Shown: positions 59,985-64,000 of the stretch, one piece after another
Layout of the letters: every line of letters starts with the position of its first letter
Numbering within the stretch: position 1 is the first letter of the stretch
Source: JASHVB01 sp035523995
GTDB lineage: Bacteria; Pseudomonadota; Alphaproteobacteria; Acetobacterales; Acetobacteraceae
Reading direction: 5' to 3'
Length of the DNA stretch: 64,000 bases
Assembly (NCBI GenBank): GCA_035523995.1
Contig: DATKPQ010000132.1
Span: 26,820-90,819 of the forward strand
Program-made: the position numbers and the translations under genes
The notes under the pieces: generated by a model
The model's input: only the letters and a program-made list of their open reading frames with translations
What the model was told of the DNA's origin: nothing
Databases searched by the model: none

Positions 59985-61079
59985 TCACGCTTCCCGAGCG
60001 GCGCGGCCCAGGGCCGGGATACGTGCGGGATCGAAAGGTGACACATCCACTGACTTCGTTTCGCCGTCCAGGACCAGTTCCGCAACGGCCTCTGCCGTGG
60101 CCGGCGCGTTCAGGATTCCCCATACGCTGTGGCCTGTCGCCACGTAGGCGCCTCGAGCCCCCGCAACACCGCCGATCAACGGCAGCCCATCCCGTGTCAC
60201 AGGGCGAAAACACGCCTGGGCCGCGACGACACGAGAGTCTGCCAGGACGGGCGATATGCGGGCACAAAGCGCCTTCAGGCGGTTGATGGCACCATCGTCC
60301 GGAACGACATGCCGAGGATCGATTGGTATCGCCGACTGGCTCGAAATCGCACACACATAAGTTGTTCCGTCGTCGCGTGGGAAAACTTCTGGAGACAGGA
60401 TTGAGCCGGGACTTTCCTTATAGTCCAGGAACAAAGCCTCAGGCTCGATCGCATCTCCGGTTTCGTATATCAGGCTATGTCCCTTCAGGCCGAAGACCGG
60501 CGGCAGCGACAGCCATTGCGCTGCCAGCGCAGACCATGGCCCCATTGCAATTACAACGGCATCGGCTTCGATTGTCTCGCCGTTGTATTGTACGCCGACC
60601 ACATCGTCGCACCGGCGCAGCAGCCCGGTGACAGTGCCGAGCCGCAACTCAGCGCCGCGCTCTTGTGCCGCTCGCATCATGGCGGCGGTGAAAGCCGCAG
60701 GCCGCACCTGCGCCGTCGTACTGGTAGATCCAAGCAGGCCGTTGATTCTAACATCCGGCGAAACCCACGCCGGCCCCGGTCCGCGCGCTGGCCGCTGTAA
60801 CGGCGGAGAGAGCATGCCGCCGTAGGTTGTCATCCGGCGGTAACCCCATGGGCTGCCAAGCTCTTCCGCAAGTTCGGCATGGAGCGCGAAGCTGCGGCGG
60901 GCAAGTTGCATGAGAGGGGTACCGTCGCACCAGTCCATTGCCAGGAACCCACCAGACTTGCCGGAAGCGGCACATGCGATCGCGGTTTGCTCTATGACGA
61001 TGACATCCGCGCCTCTCGACGCGAGACGATAGGCGATCGAGGTGCCAATGACGCCTCCCCCCACAATGATCGCGCGCAA
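59985..61079 (-). CDS. FAD-dependent oxidoreductase of the DAO (D-amino acid oxidase) family
   Basis: 364 residues. The dinucleotide motif IIVGGGVIGTSIAYRLASRG is at the N-terminus, the ASGKSGGFLAMDWCDG segment follows, and the C-terminus has the usual VTRDGLPLIGGVAGARGAYV then GHSVWGILNAPATAEAVAEL. It resembles TDA10/FOXRED-like or glycine-oxidase-type members; substrate probably an amine or amino acid. Start TTG at 61079 is supported by AGGAG upstream. With the D-aminoacylase-like gene 2.5 kb away, oxidation of the released D-amino acid is a plausible sequence (inference). Confidence 0.9.
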   Translation of the reverse strand: MRAIIVGGGVIGTSIAYRLASRGADVIVIEQTAIACAASGKSGGFLAMDWCDGTPLMQLARRSFALHAELAEELGSPWGYRRMTTYGGMLSPPLQRPARGPGPAWVSPDVRINGLLGSTSTTAQVRPAAFTAAMMRAAQERGAELRLGTVTGLLRRCDDVVGVQYNGETIEADAVVIAMGPWSALAAQWLSLPPVFGLKGHSLIYETGDAIEPEALFLDYKESPGSILSPEVFPRDDGTTYVCAISSQSAIPIDPRHVVPDDGAINRLKALCARISPVLADSRVVAAQACFRPVTRDGLPLIGGVAGARGAYVATGHSVWGILNAPATAEAVAELVLDGETKSVDVSPFDPARIPALGRAAREA

Positions 61080-61127
61080 GGGTTCCTGCTCCTTCTCAGT
61101 CGCCGGCTGACGGAACTCACATCTCGA

Positions 61128-62432
61128 TCATTGCAGCGCCGCTATGCCCGAGACCGGAACGCGCGCCGCACCTGGCCGCCGCTCATCGAGCAATTGTTTT
61201 GCCTCCTCCAACCGGCCCGCGTCGATATAGGCCTTCAACAGTGTGAACTCGATCAGGTCGTGTTGCGCCCGGCTGCCTCCGATGCGTTCGTTTTCCTGCG
61301 CCAAGGGAGCTATTATTCTGATCGCGTCGGCAAAATCACCGCGTTCGAACGCCATGAAACCGCGCGCCAGCGACGGGAGATAGGAACCGGACGGATAACG
61401 TCCTTCGCGCGCCATTGCTTCCATCTGGCTGGTGCGCTGTTGCTGCGCCGTATCATCACGCGTGACCGTCTGTGCGAGAATGACGTGCAAGTCCGCAAGC
61501 CCGCTGCCCGGTCGTGGCAGCGCGTCGTTTGCGTATTCATGGATTGCCCGCCACGCAGCGGCATCGCGCGGATGGCCAGCAAGTTCGGAGCGCCAGAGAA
61601 ACGCCACCCCATCCGACACTTTTTGTTGTGGCCCACCGCTGTGCCGGTCCAGCGCGATAGCATCTTGATAACGCCCCAGTGCCTCCGTCCAGTTGCCGGC
61701 CTGCAGCTCGCATAGCGACAGATGCCAGTTCAGATGGCCATGAAAGAAGCCGTCGCGCGGATAGGCGGCCAGCCAGGAGGACAGATAGGCGCGCGCGGTG
61801 TCACGATCGCCACTCTCGTAGCAGACATGGGCGAAACCATGTGCGCCATGTGCATTGTTCGGGTTGGCCGCAACCGATCGCTCGATCTTTGGACGGGCGG
61901 CCGTGAGTTGGCCATCCTCGGACAGCGCCATGGCATGCTGGGCGAGGAACCAGTAATCGTCGCCATAATGCGGCGCGAGCCTGTCCATCAGCACCACGAT
62001 TTCGTGCTTCTGGCCAATGCGGCCGGATGCGCCGATCAGCCCATTCGGATTTGACGCATTGGCGAGCACCAGCGCGTCGCGCGGCCATGCCGTCAGATGC
62101 TCGTACAACGCGGTGGTCGCAATATCGGTCCTGCCCGCCAGCAGCAGGTCGAAGAACGCGACGTGTCCGGATTCACGTGCAGACAGACCCGCGGATACAT
62201 CCTTGGCTGCCGCCAGGGCCGCGCGCGCCGCGGCCACATTACCTTCCCGCAGCAACACCTGTGCCTTGCCGGCGTGGGCCAAGGCAAAACCACTATCGGC
62301 GGCGATGGCATGATCAAACGCCGCCAGCGCGCCGGGGTAGAGGGTAAGTGCCAGGTCGCAGCCTTCGACATAGGCGTCGCGCGCGGCGATAGAGGCAGTG
62401 GACAAAGGCAGGTCATAGCGATCGGTGAGCAT
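61128..62432 (-). CDS. Tetratricopeptide repeat protein (TPR38-like), paralogue of 37998-39347
   Basis: 434 residues of TPR-like helices (AFDHAIAADSGFALAHAGKA, HVAFFDLLLAGRTDIATTAL, GFMAFERGDFADAIRIIAPL). No signal peptide or catalytic motif. The ending IGGSRAQHDLIEFTLLKAYI is the signature shared with the gene at 37998. The ATG at 62432 follows AAGGAGTGAT. Forty-eight bases separate it from the DAO-type gene on the same strand, so they may be co-transcribed. The role is unknown. Confidence 0.87.
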   Translation of the reverse strand: MLTDRYDLPLSTASIAARDAYVEGCDLALTLYPGALAAFDHAIAADSGFALAHAGKAQVLLREGNVAAARAALAAAKDVSAGLSARESGHVAFFDLLLAGRTDIATTALYEHLTAWPRDALVLANASNPNGLIGASGRIGQKHEIVVLMDRLAPHYGDDYWFLAQHAMALSEDGQLTAARPKIERSVAANPNNAHGAHGFAHVCYESGDRDTARAYLSSWLAAYPRDGFFHGHLNWHLSLCELQAGNWTEALGRYQDAIALDRHSGGPQQKVSDGVAFLWRSELAGHPRDAAAWRAIHEYANDALPRPGSGLADLHVILAQTVTRDDTAQQQRTSQMEAMAREGRYPSGSYLPSLARGFMAFERGDFADAIRIIAPLAQENERIGGSRAQHDLIEFTLLKAYIDAGRLEEAKQLLDERRPGAARVPVSGIAALQ

Positions 62433-62613
62433 GGCCGGATATCACTCCTTTTCCAAAGGCGCGTGGAACTTCGCAACGGCCAGCCGCCGAAGCCTGCCTC
62501 CCGCGCGAGCTTCGCAGATTCCGATAGCATAAGTAAGCCCGTTCCTCCGCCGCGGACCAGTCGGGTTGATCCGGCCCGCAGTATTGGGAAGCGTGATTCC
62601 CGAACCTTAATCG

Positions 62614-63522
62614 TTAGATGCGCTCAAATTGCACGATGCGCCGAACGCGGCCCCACGCGCCTGGCTGCACGACATAAATGTTGCGCTTTGAATCACACCA
62701 AATCCCGTGGCACGAGCGGTGGATCGGGTCACCCCAGCGCGCCAGGCGCTCTCCGTCCAGAGTTAGGATGCTGACCATCCCGCCGTTATGTTCGGCAACA
62801 TAAACGATGTCGTCGGCATCCACATAGAAAAATGCAGGACCGATCAGTTCGCTCGGCCAGATCTCGAGGAACTTGCCATCCTGGTCAAACAATTGCACGC
62901 GGTCGTTCTCGCGATCCGCCACGAGAAGTCTACCGCGGCGATCGAACCACACGCCGTGAGGCAGATTGAACTGCCCTGGTGCTGTGCCTGGCTCGCCCCA
63001 GGAGCAGAGATATTCGGCCTTGGGCGAGAACTTGTGGACTCGCGCATTGCCATAGCCGTCGGTCATGAACATCGTGCCGTCAGGCGCAAAGGCGATGTCC
63101 GTTGGCAGATTGAACGGCCCGCCGCCATGGGTAACTTTCTTCCACGCGACAGAGCTGTAATCGTCAGCGGGCACGCCGGTGTCGGAACGATGGCCGCGCT
63201 CGCCGATGGTTTGCAGCAATTCGCCCTCCGGGGTGAACTTCATGAACTGCATGTGATGGCCGTCGGTGAGCCAAAGATCGCCTTGCTCATCGAACCGGAT
63301 CGCATGCGGAAAGCGAAACAACCCCGCACCCCAGGAGAACAAAAAGTCGCCGTTGCGGTCGAATACGACGACCGGGTGCTCTGCGCTGCGATTGAAGCAG
63401 TAAACACGGTCTTGGGGATCCACCGCGACGGCTGCCGGCTTCATCTCGATGCCGGCAGGAATATGCGCCCAGTCCTCATGCACCTTGTAGGTGTGTTGGC
63501 CGCTCCCGACGATTTGTTCCAT
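62614..63522 (-). CDS. NHL-repeat protein, PAL-like, paralogue of 54602-55558
   Basis: 302 residues with NHL repeats (AVAVDPQDRVYCFNRSAEHP, MFMTDGYGNARVHKFSPKAE, LLVADRENDRVQLFDQDGKF, IVYVAEHNGGMVSILTLDGE). Shares order and key blocks with the gene at 54602, including GQFNLPHGV and the SWGEPGTAPG turn, so both are members of one family. No signal peptide. GGGAGGAA precedes the ATG by 5 bases. It is the first gene on this strand of the DAO/TPR group. Confidence 0.88.
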   Translation of the reverse strand: MEQIVGSGQHTYKVHEDWAHIPAGIEMKPAAVAVDPQDRVYCFNRSAEHPVVVFDRNGDFLFSWGAGLFRFPHAIRFDEQGDLWLTDGHHMQFMKFTPEGELLQTIGERGHRSDTGVPADDYSSVAWKKVTHGGGPFNLPTDIAFAPDGTMFMTDGYGNARVHKFSPKAEYLCSWGEPGTAPGQFNLPHGVWFDRRGRLLVADRENDRVQLFDQDGKFLEIWPSELIGPAFFYVDADDIVYVAEHNGGMVSILTLDGERLARWGDPIHRSCHGIWCDSKRNIYVVQPGAWGRVRRIVQFERI

Positions 63523-63662
63523 GGCTTCCTCCCGATGGGCTGCTTGGATGACGGCTGGCGCGGTGGACCTGCGATCGGCGCAAAATGTGCGAGCCAGGTC
63601 ACAGGTCGCCGCATCCGTGCGTTATTTGTCGCGCCGAAGCACGGCGCGCGTCCAGCCGCCTC

Positions 63663-63695
63663 GACGATGGCCGGATCGGGCCCGGCTATGACGAG
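63663..63695. repeat. GGCCGG-type palindromic element, second copy
   Basis: 33 bases that match 35624-35656 on the opposite strand with about five differences (GACGATGGCCGG ... CCGGCTATGACGAG). It lies in the 244-base gap between the NHL gene and the sigma-factor gene, where nothing else is seen. Confidence 0.7.
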
Positions 63696-63766
63696 AGGGC
63701 GGCCATCGCCTTGGGAGTTACCGCGTAGGGGCGTCTCCCCTCAGGAGTCGGGAGAGACCTTTGTTG

Positions 63767-64000
63767 TCAGCCCTCGAGCATTTCCCGCAGCGCCGCGCCG
63801 CCCAGGCTGGCGCGCAGCTTGCTCAGCGCTTTGGCCTCGATCTGGCGGATACGCTCGCAAGTGACGTTGAACTGCTGGCCCACTTCCTCCAGCGTGTGAT
63901 CGCGATCGGTGCCGATCCCGAAGCGCATGCGCAGGATGCGTTCCTCGCGCGGCGTCAGGCCGGAGAGCAATTGCGCCGCCCGCTCGCGTAGCACGGTCTT
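63767..64000 (-). CDS. RpoD-like sigma factor, C-terminal part only (5' end outside window)
   Basis: The window ends inside this gene; 77 codons and the stop are present. The visible part is sigma-70 region 4: LTPREERILRMRFGIG (4.1) and TLEEVGQQFNVTCERIRQIE then AKALSKLR (4.2), so it belongs to the group 1/2 sigma-70 factors rather than RpoH or ECF types. Two features are odd. The recognition helix has Cys where Arg is almost universal (TRERIRQ becomes TCERIRQ; Arg584 in E. coli). The end reads ASLGGAALREMLEG rather than the usual HPSRSRKLRSFL. It could be a diverged second RpoD or an unusual main one. Confidence 0.85.
   Translation of the reverse strand, partial: KTVLRERAAQLLSGLTPREERILRMRFGIGTDRDHTLEEVGQQFNVTCERIRQIEAKALSKLRASLGGAALREMLEG

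Overview
The window reads as a chromosome segment of a GC-rich alphaproteobacterium, probably Rhodospirillales and perhaps Acetobacteraceae. That placement is an inference from the mrcA-prfB gene order, a ChpT-type phosphotransferase inside a chemotaxis operon, a Hint-domain secreted protein, TPR-glycosyltransferase fusions and the coding style. No rRNA, CRISPR array, complete insertion sequence or replication origin was seen. Two genes run off the ends: an MFS transporter on the left and an RpoD-like sigma factor on the right.

Layout. 1-9.9 kb holds mixed metabolic genes: an MFS permease, a TauE exporter, a stand-alone formyl-THF hydrolase-type protein, a polyamine-type binding protein, an AraC regulator overlapping a serine hydrolase, an orphan protein, a FAH-family enzyme and a 2H phosphoesterase. 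10.2-11.2 kb is a PEP-CTERM exoprotein with a good sigma-54 promoter match. 11.3-22.6 kb is signalling: a chemoreceptor, then the minus-strand operon chpT-like, cheA, cheW, cheY, cheB, cheR, with a ThDP enzyme translationally coupled to a beta-helix lipoprotein between them. 23-29.3 kb carries a UdgX-type uracil-DNA protein, small monooxygenase-like proteins, a TPR-glycosyltransferase and a Hint protein. 30-37 kb is more conserved: prfB with its programmed frameshift, mrcA, a COG0523 GTPase, a WD40 protein and a TauD-type oxygenase.

38-53.5 kb mixes TPR, acyl-CoA dehydrogenase, a FucU plus fuconolactonase-like pair, two adjacent genes that together match mammalian D-glutamate cyclase, PhyH, an ABC-2 exporter, a patch of broken genes beside tRNA-Ser(CGA), folK, a NYN protein, glgX and a CsbD protein. 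53.5-63.5 kb is an accessory block that looks catabolic: SMP-30 lactonase, two NHL-repeat lyase-like proteins, a D-aminoacylase-like amidohydrolase, a GST, a flavin monooxygenase-like protein, a DAO-type oxidase and a TPR protein paralogous to one at 38 kb.

Across the whole window a palindromic element of about 105 bp recurs in intergenic gaps: five full or nearly full copies, one deletion derivative and at least two half copies. A second, GGCCGG-type element occurs at least twice. Genes often overlap by ATGA, GTGA or TGATG, which points to translational coupling (chemotaxis, ABC exporter, AraC/hydrolase, FucU/lactonase, ThDP enzyme/lipoprotein).
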